A DNA stretch of 64,000 nucleotides, taken from Dactylosporangium aurantiacum. GTDB lineage: Bacteria > Actinomycetota > Actinomycetes > Mycobacteriales > Micromonosporaceae. The stretch covers positions 94,001 to 158,000 of the forward strand of contig NZ_JNYJ01000023.1 in NCBI RefSeq assembly GCF_000716715.1. The letters run 5' to 3'. Position numbers and translations under genes: made by a program. Within the stretch, counting starts at the first letter, position 1. Every line of letters starts with the position of its first letter. Below are positions 1 to 9,365 of this stretch, in pieces. The notes under the pieces were generated by a model. The model was given only the letters and a program-made list of their open reading frames with translations, was not told where the DNA came from and searched no databases.

Positions 1-803
1 TCACCGACGCGCAGGTCGACGCCGTCCGGAAGCTGTACGACGGGCCACGCGACGAACGGGGCCGGCGGATGTACCCGGGCGGCGAACCCGTCGGCTCGGA
101 GGCGAACTGGGCCCGGTACGTCACCCCGACCGCCGCCGGCGCCCCGGCCGTGGCCGAAGGCAACGCGACGAACGCGTTGCAGTACCTGGTCTACCCGACC
201 CCCCGGCCGTCGATGACCCTGCGCGACCTGCGCTACGACTCGGCGACGTTCGCCGAGATCGCCCAGCAGGCCGGCATCTACGACGCGAGCGACCCCGACC
301 TGACGGCCTTCCGCGCCGCCGGCGGCAAGCTCCTGCTCTGGCACGGCTGGGCGGACCAGGCCATCTCGCCGTACGGGACGATCGCCTACTACCACGCCCT
401 CACCGAGCGCATGGGCGGGGCGGCCGCCACCCAGCGCTTCGCCCGCCTGTTCATGCTGCCGGGCGTCGGGCACTGCGGCGGCGGTCAGGGACCGGACGCG
501 TTCGACGCGCTCACCCCCACCATCGCCTGGGTCGAGCACGGCGTCGCGCCCGACCGGCTCATCGCCACGAAACGCCAGGACGACACGGTCGTACGGACCC
601 GGCCGGTCTACCCGTACCCGACCGTCGCCCGCTACGACGGCAGCGGCAGCACCGACGACGCGGCGAACTTCGCACCGGTCCCGCCGCCCAGCCGGTACGA
701 GGACGACATCGCCTGGCTCGGCTCGTTCCGCTCCGGCTACGAGCAGACCTGCGGCTGGCACGACGGCCGCTGGACCTGCACCCCGGCGCCCGCGCCGAAC
801 TGA
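1..803 (+). CDS. Tannase/feruloyl esterase family protein, C-terminal part
   Basis: The reading frame is open from the left window edge, so the gene starts outside. The visible 266 or so residues contain WHGWADQAISPYGTIAYY and GVGHCGGGQGPDAFD, which match the C-terminal half of the tannase/feruloyl esterase alpha/beta-hydrolase family. The D of HGWAD and the H of GVGHCGGG would be the catalytic Asp and His; the nucleophilic Ser lies upstream of the window. Known members hydrolyse ester bonds of plant phenolics and are usually secreted, but the signal peptide would be out of view. Two cysteines in the tail (QTCGWHDGRWTCTP) probably form a disulfide. The substrate cannot be told from this fragment. 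Confidence 0.85.
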   Translation, partial: TDAQVDAVRKLYDGPRDERGRRMYPGGEPVGSEANWARYVTPTAAGAPAVAEGNATNALQYLVYPTPRPSMTLRDLRYDSATFAEIAQQAGIYDASDPDLTAFRAAGGKLLLWHGWADQAISPYGTIAYYHALTERMGGAAATQRFARLFMLPGVGHCGGGQGPDAFDALTPTIAWVEHGVAPDRLIATKRQDDTVVRTRPVYPYPTVARYDGSGSTDDAANFAPVPPPSRYEDDIAWLGSFRSGYEQTCGWHDGRWTCTPAPAPN

Positions 804-950
804 CGCGGACGTCCGGGTCTCGAACTGGTTTCCCGTGCGGCGATGGCTGCGGCTGGACGACGTCGCCGGGATCCACGCGGCTGGATCCTGCGCCGGTGCG
901 GCCGCGGCCGAGTCAGACTCGTGCTGTAGGGACGATGGTTGGAGGCAGCG

Positions 951-1784
951 ATGTGTCGGTGGCTGGTGTACTCGGGCTCTCCACTGCTGCTCGAGGAGAT
1001 CCTCTACAAACCGGTCCATTCCCTGATCGATCAGAGCCGCCACGCCCGGCTGGGGGTGGACACCACCAACGGCGACGGGTTCGGCGTCGGGTGGTACGGC
1101 GTGGGTGAGGTGCCCGGGCTGTTCCGCGCCGTCGGCCCGGCGTGGAGCGACCGCAACCTGCACGAGCTGGCCGCCCATGTCAGCTCGCCGCTGCTGCTGG
1201 CGCACGTGCGCTCGTCCACCGGGACGGCGGTCCAGCAGACCAACTGCCACCCGTTCCGGTTCGGGCGGTGGCTGTGGATGCACAACGGGTCCATCGCCCG
1301 GTTCGCCACCTTGAAGCGTGACCTCATGCTGGCCGTGGACGCCGAGCTCTTCCCCGCGATGGAAGGATCCACCGACTCCGAGCTCATGTTCTTCCTGGCG
1401 CTCACCTTCGGTCTGCGTGACGACCCGCCCCGCGCGGTGGCCCGGATGGTCGGCCTGGTCGAGGCCGTCGCGAGCCGGCACCAGGTCGCGGAGCCGGTGC
1501 AGATGACCGTCGCCACCTCCGACGGCTCGACGGTCTGGGCGTTTCGCTACTCCACCCGGCACGAGTCCCGGTCGCTGTTCTACAGCACGGAGATCCGGTC
1601 CCTGCGCCTGCTGCACCCGGAGATTCCCGCGCTCCGGCTGATATCCGACGAGTCCCGGATGATCGTCTCCGAACCGTTGGGTGACCTGCCGGGCGCCTGG
1701 AACGAGGTACCGGAGTCGACGTGCAGCGTGGTCGCCGGCGGCGAGGACCTGATCCACGCCTTCCACCCGGAGCCGCCGGCGTGA
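951..1784 (+). CDS. Class II glutamine amidotransferase
   Basis: This 277-residue protein begins MCRWLVYSGSP. The ATG at 951 is chosen because it puts Cys2 at the N-terminus after Met removal, which is the nucleophile of class II (Ntn) glutaminase domains, and a GGAGG site lies five bases upstream at 941-945. GDGFGVGWYG, HVRSSTG and NCHPFRFGRWLWMHNGS are the expected glutamine-pocket and oxyanion motifs. It resembles the YafJ/EgtC-type stand-alone amidotransferases. No synthetase partner or ergothioneine gene is adjacent, so the acceptor is unknown. A strong hairpin follows the stop codon. Confidence 0.9.
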   Translation: MCRWLVYSGSPLLLEEILYKPVHSLIDQSRHARLGVDTTNGDGFGVGWYGVGEVPGLFRAVGPAWSDRNLHELAAHVSSPLLLAHVRSSTGTAVQQTNCHPFRFGRWLWMHNGSIARFATLKRDLMLAVDAELFPAMEGSTDSELMFFLALTFGLRDDPPRAVARMVGLVEAVASRHQVAEPVQMTVATSDGSTVWAFRYSTRHESRSLFYSTEIRSLRLLHPEIPALRLISDESRMIVSEPLGDLPGAWNEVPESTCSVVAGGEDLIHAFHPEPPA

Positions 1785-1794
1785 CAGGCGGGGA

Positions 1795-1818
1795 CCCCCG
1801 GCGGTGCCCCGCCGGGGG
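1795..1818. terminator. GC-rich hairpin between convergent genes
   Basis: CCCCCGGCGG and CCGCCGGGGG form a perfect 10-bp stem with a 4-base loop, 10 bases after the amidotransferase stop codon. There is no U-tract, as is usual for actinomycete terminators. A second weaker repeat (CCGCGACA...TGTCGCGG) lies towards the convergent gene. Confidence 0.6.
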
Positions 1819-1862
1819 AAGGCCGCGACACCCACGAGGGTGGCCGGCCGCGCTGTCGCGGT

Positions 1863-2426
1863 TCAGTGTGCCAGCGCTTGAGCGGCCCTGTGCCACAGGT
1901 CGCGTTTGCCGCCGTTCGACCGCTGCTGCTCCCCCGCCAGCGCGCTCACCGCCACCAGCGCGCCGGTGAGCGCCGGGATCGACCACTGCGCCACCCGGAG
2001 TTTGCGCTGTGCCGAGGAGATGTCCGGTGGTGTCTCCGGCGCGGGTTCGGTGACGCCGGTGACCGGTACCTCCGCCGCCTGCTCGATCTTCCGGCCGAGG
2101 ACGCGGCTGTAGGCGGTGGCACCGAGCGCGGCCAGCGTCAGGCCTGTCTTCACGGCGCTCATCGTGGCGACACCGCGCTGACTGCCGACACGATCGGCAT
2201 TGGTGATCAGCAGGCCGGCGGCGCCCGCCAGGTGGCTGCCGATCGCCGCGGCGTTCACCGGGGTCCACCTGTCCCAGCCGATCGACGCCACCTTCATCCG
2301 CTCACGCGGATTCTGCACCTTGGCGGCCGCGCCGTTCAGGCCGACCGCACCCATCAGGGATCCACCGAACCAGGTCGCCAACCCGGCGTCGTGCAACGAA
2401 CGCAGGACCGTGTTCCGCTCAGACAT
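1863..2426 (-). CDS. Small membrane protein of unknown function
   Basis: This 187-residue protein starts MSERNTVLRSLHDAGL. The ATG at 2426 has a GGGGGCGG ribosome site upstream; a longer in-frame extension of 13 residues is possible but has no such site. It has hydrophobic stretches around residues 15-33, 65-80, 92-108 and 145-163, so it is probably a three- to four-segment inner-membrane protein. The soluble part between the last two segments is proline-rich. I recognise no catalytic motif. It is convergent with the amidotransferase and about 150 bases downstream of the MscL gene on the same strand. Confidence 0.7.
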   Translation of the reverse strand: MSERNTVLRSLHDAGLATWFGGSLMGAVGLNGAAAKVQNPRERMKVASIGWDRWTPVNAAAIGSHLAGAAGLLITNADRVGSQRGVATMSAVKTGLTLAALGATAYSRVLGRKIEQAAEVPVTGVTEPAPETPPDISSAQRKLRVAQWSIPALTGALVAVSALAGEQQRSNGGKRDLWHRAAQALAH

Positions 2427-2575
2427 GTCCGCCCCCGATTTCCGCGGCTTCGAATGCTGCTGCATGCTGTCTCGAACGTCCGGACCCGCTCTACCCGTCA
2501 GTCGCCGGCAATCACCTCACGCTCGCGTGCTTTCGGAGCGGACCTCGACCGGCCGGGCGGTGTTCCCAGCAGTGC

Positions 2576-2995
2576 TCAGCCGATGCCGGCCAGGTCGGTG
2601 GTGCAGTGCGGGCATCGGGTCGCGGCGACCGGTAGGTCAGCCAGCCGGCAGCTCGGGCACTCCTTGGTCGGGGCCGGCTCACCGAAGACCGTCTTGCCGC
2701 GGCGATGCATGTACGCGCGGTAGGGAACGACGATCAGGTAGTAGATGACCGCCATGAAGATGACGAAGTAGACGAGGGCGCCGATGAACGCGCCGAGGTC
2801 GATCCGCTGGCCGTTGACCGACCAGCCGAGCCCCTTGCCGGCCGCGCCGCCGCCCGCGATCGCGTTGATCAACGGGGTGATGATGCTGTCGGTGAAGGAT
2901 TTGATCAAGGTACTGAAGGCCAGGGCGACGACCAGACCCACTGCGACGACGATGAGGTCGCCTTGCATAAGGAAGTTCTTGAAGCCCTTCAACAT
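2576..2995 (-). CDS. mscL: Large-conductance mechanosensitive channel with C-terminal zinc ribbon
   Basis: This 139-residue MscL homologue opens under membrane tension to release solutes during hypo-osmotic shock. MLKGFKNFLMQGDLIVVAVG and the second segment FIGALVYFVIFMAVIYYLIV are the two conserved membrane helices, and the glycine-containing TM1 face that packs the pore is intact. The start at 2995 is preferred because AGGGG lies seven bases upstream; the in-frame ATG at 3001 sits almost on top of that site. The cytoplasmic tail ends with Cys113, Cys116, Cys128 and Cys131 (CPSC...CPHC), a short zinc ribbon absent from the E. coli channel. Some actinobacterial MscL proteins, as I recall, carry such a tail. 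Confidence 0.92.
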   Translation of the reverse strand: MLKGFKNFLMQGDLIVVAVGLVVALAFSTLIKSFTDSIITPLINAIAGGGAAGKGLGWSVNGQRIDLGAFIGALVYFVIFMAVIYYLIVVPYRAYMHRRGKTVFGEPAPTKECPSCRLADLPVAATRCPHCTTDLAGIG

Positions 2996-3169
2996 CCGCA
3001 TACCCCTGCCGTGACGCGCTCGCGGCCACTGTCCCTCGTCGCACCATGAGAGCACTCCGCCGGCCGGGCCGGGGTGGGAGCGCGTGACCGTCACCTGGCG
3101 ACAGTCCCGGGATCACCCGGGCTACCCCGTCGTCGGTCGCTTCGCCTCCCGACGCCTGGATGGCCCTGC

Positions 3170-3199
3170 GCCCTGCGCCCTCGAACGAGGACGCAGGGC
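3170..3199 (-). terminator. Hairpin after the large secreted protein gene
   Basis: GCCCTGCG (3170-3177) pairs with CGCAGGGC (3192-3199), and the loop adds an inner CCTCG/CGAGG stem. It lies just past the stop codon of the minus-strand gene ending at 3214. Confidence 0.6.
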
Positions 3200-3213
3200 G
3201 TTCGGCGTGGCGG

Positions 3214-6200
3214 TTACGCGGTCTCGATCCAGATGTTGCGGTAGCGGACGTTGGCGCCGGGGTCGCCGTGGTCCTGCAGGCGGATCGGGCCGCCCGTCGC
3301 GCCTTCCGGGGCGCCGGCGCCGGTCGAGCCGTCGATCTCGACGTTGTTGTGCACGGTCACGCCGTTCCACACGACGGTGGCGCGGGCGTTCGCCGTCTTG
3401 GTGGCGCCGTCGTACCTGGCGGCGGTGAAGGTGATCTCGTAGGTCTGCCAGGTTTCCGGTGCGGTGCTCGCGTTGCTGGTGGCCGCGTGCTTGAGGTAGA
3501 AGCTGGCGCAGTCGTTGTCGGCCAGGGTCGCCTTGCCGTAGCTGTCGAGCACCTGGAGCTCGTAGCGGTCCTGCAGGTAGACGCCGCTGTTGCCGCGTTG
3601 CTGTCCGGTGACGTCGGCAGGCAGGTTCGGCAGCCAGAACTCCACATGGAGCTTGAAGTCGCCGAAGGACTGCCTGGTGCGGATGTCGCCGCCGAGGACC
3701 TCCATCGAGCCGCCGGAGACCGGCCAGGTGGCCGCGCTGCCGTCGGTCTTCTGCCAGTTGTCCAGGTTGGTGCCGTCGAACAGCTGCGTGCGGGTGACGG
3801 CCGCGCCGCCGTTGATCACCCACTTCTGGTTGGCGCCGTTGACGAACTCCCAGATGTGGATCTGGGTGCCGTCGGCGGAGCTGGCACCGGCGGCGTCGAG
3901 GACCTTGCCCGACTGCGGGTTGAGGATGGATCCGTTCGCCTGCGGCTGCCAGACCTGCGCGCCGGTGCCGTTGCAGGTCCACAGCTGCACGAGGGTGCCG
4001 TTGGCCGTGCCGCTGTTGGACACGTCCAGGCACTTGCCGAGCGCCCGGAACGTGTCGCCGGTGCGCGTCCACTGCTGTGCGCCGGTGCCGTTGCAGGTCC
4101 ACAGCTGGATCTTCGTGCCGTCGGCGGTGTTGGAGTTGTTCACGTCGAGGCACTTGCCGCCGATGCCGGTGATCGTGCCGGCCGCGCCGGTGCCCGTGGT
4201 GCCGTACACCTCCAGTTCGTAGATCCGGGCGGCGAGGTTGCCGTCGCTGGTGGGGGTGGTGACGTTCAACCGGACGTAGCGGGCCGCGGCGGCGCTGATG
4301 TCGTGGGTGGTGCTGCTGGCGGTGTTCGCCGTGACGGTCGCCCTGGTCGTCCAGGTGCTGCCGTCGGTACTGGTCTGGATGGTGAAGTCGCGGGTGTTCC
4401 AGGCGGTGTTCTCGCCACCGGCGCCGGCGTGCTTGACGACGAACCGGTTGACGTTGTGGCTCGCGCCGAGGTCGACCTGCAGGTACTTGGTGGTGCCCAG
4501 GGAGCACCACTTGTCGCCGTTGCCGCCGGAGACGCTGCCGTTGACGGCCTGTGCGGGGCCTTCGGTGGCGGCGCAGGAGCTGTCGGCGGTGGCCGGCTTG
4601 TTCAGCGCGAGGTTGCCGGCGGGCTGGGGGGCGCCGGGGATGGCGTTGAGGGTGTACCAGGCCTCGGTGCTCCACAGGGTCTGGCCGTCGGTGGCGCTGA
4701 ACGGCCGGGGTGAGCGGACGTACACGACCCGGCCGGCCTTGAGTCCGCCGATGGTGAGGGTGACCTTCTTGCCGTCGGCGGACAGCGTCGCCGAGGTGAC
4801 GGTGAGGGTCTCCTCGTCGATCTTCGGTCCGCCGTAGGCCGCGGTCGGCTGGTAGCGCCACTGCTTGACCCGGTACTTCGTGGCCAGCGCCGCCGCTGTC
4901 TCGGTCGACACGGGCTTGGTGTACTCGATCTCGAAGCCGTTGGACAGGGCCCGCATCGCGAGGATGTCGAACGTGGTGGTGCCGTTGGCGCTGATCTTCT
5001 GCAGGCCGTGGCTGAGCTTGCCCTCCTGACCCCAGTTGCCGCCGCCGTGCAGGCCGCCGGTGTAGATCGCGCCGTCCGGACCGACGCTGACCTCGGACAC
5101 GCCGGCCTCGAGGCCCTGGGTCAGGCGGAACAGCGCGCCCTGGTACTCGCCGTTGACCTTCTCCAGGTACGCCCGCTGCAGGCCGCCGTAGGTGACGTCG
5201 CCGATCAGCAGCTGCCCGGCGAAGGTGCCCTGGGTCAGCATGACCGGGGTGCTGGGCGAGTTGCCGATCTCGTTCTGCGGCAGCCAGATCACCGGCTGGG
5301 TGACCGGGTTGCCGTCGAAGGGACCGGCTGGGTTCATGTAGTGGTTGAAGAACCGGCCCTGCTTGATGTGCAGCAGTTTCGACGACGGCAGCCAGCCGCC
5401 CTGGTTGTCGGTGACGAACAGGCCGCCCTCCGGTCCCCAGCCGATGCCGTGCGGGGTGCGCAGACCGCCGGCGATGTAGCTCACGGCGCCGGTGTTGCGG
5501 TCGACCTTGATGGTGGTGCCGCGGTTCGGCGCCGGCTGCGGGTCGGTGGTGGCGCCGCCGTAGTTGATCGACACGGACAGGTTCAGGTAGAAGAAGCCGT
5601 CCTGGTACAGCAGACCGAAGGCGAACTCGTGGAAGTTGCCGCCGAACGGCCAGGTCGCGACGGTCCGGTACTGGTCGGTGACGCCGTCGCCGTTGGTGTC
5701 GTTGAGCTCGGTGAGCTTCGACTTCTCCGAGACGTAGATCTTCCCGTCGACAATCTTGACCCCCATCGGCTCCTGGAGTCCGCTGGCGGCGCGGATCCGG
5801 GTGACCTGGGCGGCGCTGGTGCTGCCGGTGACGTTGCCCAGGATCCACACCTCGCCGGCGGTGTTCAGCGATCCGCCCCAGGTCGCCACCGCCAGGCGGC
5901 CGTCGGGGAACCAGTCGAAGCCGGTCACCTGCGGCTCGAACCCTGACGGGCGCAGGTTCGTCAGCGTGTAGCTGGGGTGCACGGAGGTGAGCGGCAGGCC
6001 GTCGCCGGGCGAGTCGGCACCGCCCTCGCACTCCTTCTTGCCGGGTGCGGTCACCCGCACCACGCCGGCGTCGGTGCTCAGTGCGGAGTTCGGCACCAGC
6101 ACGAACGACGACGAGCCCGGCGTCTGCCACTCGAGCGTGAGCTGCTGGCCGCCGTCGCGTTCGAAGTGGTCGATGCGCAGGGCGTGCAGCCCGGCCGTGA

Positions 6201-6615
6201 GACTGACCGAGCCGTCCTTCGGGATGGGGCCGTGCAGCCCGTCGTGGTTGATGACCACGGTGTTGTCGATCAGCAGCCTGGACCCGTCGTCGCTGGTGAG
6301 GCGGAACGTGTACGTGCCGGCGGTGGTGACGGTGACGTTGCCGAGCACCTGCGCGACGAAGTAGTTGTCCTGACCGAAGTCGCTGGTCGAGGTCCAGTTG
6401 ATGGTCGGCATCAACTTGTCGACGTTCGGTGTCTGCGCGCTCTTGAGCGTGCACAGCTCGTTGAGGGGTGTCTGGACGTCGAACACCCGCAACGTGACGC
6501 CGGGTTCCTGTGGTGGTGCCGCGGCGGCGGGGGCGACCCAGAGGGCGGCGGTGAGGACGAGCGCGAACGATCCGAGGACTGGACTGCGGAGTCGGCGTAG
6601 CAGTCGGATGCCCAT
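3214..6615 (-). CDS. Secreted multidomain protein: PA14, sugar dehydrogenase-like propeller, discoidin, ricin lectin, DUF1080
   Basis: This 1133-residue protein has a signal peptide ending near APAAAAPP. In order it shows a PA14-like domain (about 35-175, with TYTFRLTSDDGSRLLID), a beta-propeller like sorbosone/PQQ-dependent dehydrogenases (about 200-560), an F5/8 type C discoidin domain (about 600-740), ricin-B lectin repeats with QLWTCNGTGAQQW (about 745-890), and a C-terminal DUF1080/3-keto-glycoside hydrolase-like domain (about 905-1130). The architecture suggests extracellular oxidation or hydrolysis of a polysaccharide held by the lectin modules. The start at 6615 follows AGGAGG by four bases; an ATG three bases earlier is possible. 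It is monocistronic and faces a hairpin terminator. The substrate is unknown. Confidence 0.85.
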   Translation of the reverse strand: MGIRLLRRLRSPVLGSFALVLTAALWVAPAAAAPPQEPGVTLRVFDVQTPLNELCTLKSAQTPNVDKLMPTINWTSTSDFGQDNYFVAQVLGNVTVTTAGTYTFRLTSDDGSRLLIDNTVVINHDGLHGPIPKDGSVSLTAGLHALRIDHFERDGGQQLTLEWQTPGSSSFVLVPNSALSTDAGVVRVTAPGKKECEGGADSPGDGLPLTSVHPSYTLTNLRPSGFEPQVTGFDWFPDGRLAVATWGGSLNTAGEVWILGNVTGSTSAAQVTRIRAASGLQEPMGVKIVDGKIYVSEKSKLTELNDTNGDGVTDQYRTVATWPFGGNFHEFAFGLLYQDGFFYLNLSVSINYGGATTDPQPAPNRGTTIKVDRNTGAVSYIAGGLRTPHGIGWGPEGGLFVTDNQGGWLPSSKLLHIKQGRFFNHYMNPAGPFDGNPVTQPVIWLPQNEIGNSPSTPVMLTQGTFAGQLLIGDVTYGGLQRAYLEKVNGEYQGALFRLTQGLEAGVSEVSVGPDGAIYTGGLHGGGNWGQEGKLSHGLQKISANGTTTFDILAMRALSNGFEIEYTKPVSTETAAALATKYRVKQWRYQPTAAYGGPKIDEETLTVTSATLSADGKKVTLTIGGLKAGRVVYVRSPRPFSATDGQTLWSTEAWYTLNAIPGAPQPAGNLALNKPATADSSCAATEGPAQAVNGSVSGGNGDKWCSLGTTKYLQVDLGASHNVNRFVVKHAGAGGENTAWNTRDFTIQTSTDGSTWTTRATVTANTASSTTHDISAAAARYVRLNVTTPTSDGNLAARIYELEVYGTTGTGAAGTITGIGGKCLDVNNSNTADGTKIQLWTCNGTGAQQWTRTGDTFRALGKCLDVSNSGTANGTLVQLWTCNGTGAQVWQPQANGSILNPQSGKVLDAAGASSADGTQIHIWEFVNGANQKWVINGGAAVTRTQLFDGTNLDNWQKTDGSAATWPVSGGSMEVLGGDIRTRQSFGDFKLHVEFWLPNLPADVTGQQRGNSGVYLQDRYELQVLDSYGKATLADNDCASFYLKHAATSNASTAPETWQTYEITFTAARYDGATKTANARATVVWNGVTVHNNVEIDGSTGAGAPEGATGGPIRLQDHGDPGANVRYRNIWIETA

Positions 6616-6867
6616 CATTCCTCCTGGAGGTGGGGTCGGTGATGTCCGCATCTGGCGGGAGGGGCGCGATCCGTTGATCCGAGCGCGGGGTCGTCGACGC
6701 CGACGACGAACACCATCGAGCTCGCTTGATGGAAACGGACGATAGGGCACTTTCGATCGCCTAGTCCAGAGTTTTGGATCTGGCAAGCAAAAGTTCTATC
6801 CACCGGCGAGGAAGTTTGTGACGTTTAAGCGATTTGCCGAATTTCGAACGGCACGTAGGGCGTCTTC

Positions 6868-6885
6868 CGCTACGCGAGCGTAGCG
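6868..6885. promoter_or_regulatory. Inverted repeat, candidate TetR operator
   Basis: CGCTACG and CGTAGCG form a perfect 7-bp inverted repeat with a 4-base spacer. It sits directly upstream of the -10 element of the nitroreductase gene, and an overlapping GCGTA-gcga-TACGC repeat extends into that element. A TetR-family gene lies two genes downstream, so autoregulation is a reasonable inference. Confidence 0.45.
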
Positions 6886-6886
6886 A

Positions 6887-6892
6887 TACGCT
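6887..6892 (+). promoter_or_regulatory. Probable -10 element for a leaderless transcript
   Basis: TACGCT matches TANNNT and ends six bases before the GTG at 6899. This spacing puts the transcription start at or next to the start codon. Confidence 0.45.
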
Positions 6893-6898
6893 GGTGGG

Positions 6899-7402
6899 GT
6901 GACCCTGCAGGATCGACCGGCGGTTGAACGCGTCCGCCCACCGAAGGCGCCCTACAAGGTGGTGAACCGCATCATGCGAGGCATGCTGTCCTCGCCGCGG
7001 CGCGCCCGGCGGGTCGGCCACCACCTGGTGTTGCTGCACGTGACCGGGCGCAAGACCGGCCGGCACCTGGTGTTCCCGGTCGCCTACCGGCGGCTCGACG
7101 ACGGCCGGCTGCTGGTGCTGACGAACTCCAGCTGGCGGGTCAACCTGCGCGGACGGGCCGAGGTCGCGATCACCCTGCTCGGCGAGCACCGGCCCGCGAG
7201 AGCCGAGCTGATCGAGGATCCGCGGACCGTCGCAACGGTGTATCAGCGGCTCATCAACGCCGCCGGGCACAAGAACGCCGGCCGGCGCATGGGGATCCGC
7301 ATCAACGTGCCCCGCACCCCGACCCTGGACGAGCTCGCCGAGGCGGCGGTGCGCGACGGGCTGTCCGTGATCTACCTCGACCTGGACGCCGGTCCGCGAT
7401 GA
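6899..7402 (+). CDS. Deazaflavin (F420)-dependent nitroreductase-type oxidoreductase
   Basis: This 167-residue protein belongs to the split-barrel DDN-like nitroreductase family, which uses reduced coenzyme F420 to reduce quinones or nitro compounds. VVNRIMRGMLSS, LVLLHVTGRKTGRHLVFPVAY and WRVNLRGRAEVAI are the typical signatures; the GRKTGR segment contacts the cofactor phosphate in known members. The start is GTG at 6899 with a TANNNT box six bases upstream, so the mRNA is probably leaderless. A TetR-type gene follows after 55 bases in the same direction and is the likely regulator. Confidence 0.8.
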   Translation: MTLQDRPAVERVRPPKAPYKVVNRIMRGMLSSPRRARRVGHHLVLLHVTGRKTGRHLVFPVAYRRLDDGRLLVLTNSSWRVNLRGRAEVAITLLGEHRPARAELIEDPRTVATVYQRLINAAGHKNAGRRMGIRINVPRTPTLDELAEAAVRDGLSVIYLDLDAGPR

Positions 7403-7445
7403 CCGCACCGATGGTGGTCCGCGCTGTGGGGCGCACCGGTGCCGA

Positions 7446-7451
7446 TACCGT
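7446..7451 (+). promoter_or_regulatory. Probable -10 element for the TetR gene
   Basis: TACCGT lies six bases before the GTG at 7458. It repeats the geometry and context (GATACnnT) seen at 6887-6892. Confidence 0.4.
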
Positions 7452-7457
7452 AGGCGG

Positions 7458-8054
7458 GTGGCACCTCGGACACCATCGGCACCGCGACGCACGGACCCCC
7501 GCGTGCAGCGCAGCCGCGCCGCCGTCATCGCCACGACCCTCGAACTGCTCACCGAGCGCGGGGTGGCCGCCACCACGATCGAGGCCGTCGCCGAGCGTTC
7601 CGGCGTCGCGAAGACCACGATCTACCGGCACTGGCCGGGACAGGAGGACCTGGTCCTGGAGGCGTTCGCCGCCGTGCTGCGCCCACCGGCGGACCCCGAC
7701 ACCGGCACGCTGCGCGGTGACCTCGTCGCGCTCGCCACCGGCTTCGCGAAGGCGCTGACGAACGGGCCGGCCGCCGGGCTCATGCTCTCCCTCATCGACG
7801 CCGCGGAACGGCAGCCCGCCTATGCCGCGCTGCACCGGCGGGAGGCGCAACTGCGGCACGACGTCATCCTGGCCGTGATCGTGCGGGGCATCGTGCGCCA
7901 CGAACTGCCGCCCGCGACGGACCCCACGGAGGTGCTCGACCTGATCGCCGGCCCGATCTTCCACCGGCGCGCCGTATCCCGCGGTACCGTCGACCCCGCC
8001 TTCGCCACGCAGGTCGTCGACCGAGTCCTGCGCTCCTACGCGACACTCGCGTGA
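7458..8054 (+). CDS. TetR/AcrR-family transcriptional regulator
   Basis: This 198-residue protein has an N-terminal TetR helix-turn-helix (residues about 18-65, containing TTIEAVAERSGVAKTTIYRHW) and a divergent helical ligand-binding domain with a TetR_C-like HDVILAVIVRGIVRHELP stretch. Such proteins repress nearby genes until a small ligand binds. The GTG start has a -10 box six bases upstream and no ribosome site, so it is probably leaderless. The inverted repeat before the nitroreductase gene is a candidate operator. It is convergent, with a 12-base gap, with the glycosyltransferase operon. Confidence 0.88.
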   Translation: MAPRTPSAPRRTDPRVQRSRAAVIATTLELLTERGVAATTIEAVAERSGVAKTTIYRHWPGQEDLVLEAFAAVLRPPADPDTGTLRGDLVALATGFAKALTNGPAAGLMLSLIDAAERQPAYAALHRREAQLRHDVILAVIVRGIVRHELPPATDPTEVLDLIAGPIFHRRAVSRGTVDPAFATQVVDRVLRSYATLA

Positions 8055-8066
8055 ACGGAGCCCGCT

Positions 8067-9361
<1,295 letters not shown>

Positions 9362-9365
<4 letters not shown>

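Noticed and set aside
3122..6454. 1110-codon open frame on the minus strand in another frame of the secreted multidomain gene
   Set aside because: It is an arginine- and histidine-rich shadow of the real gene, with no domain pattern and poor codon use.
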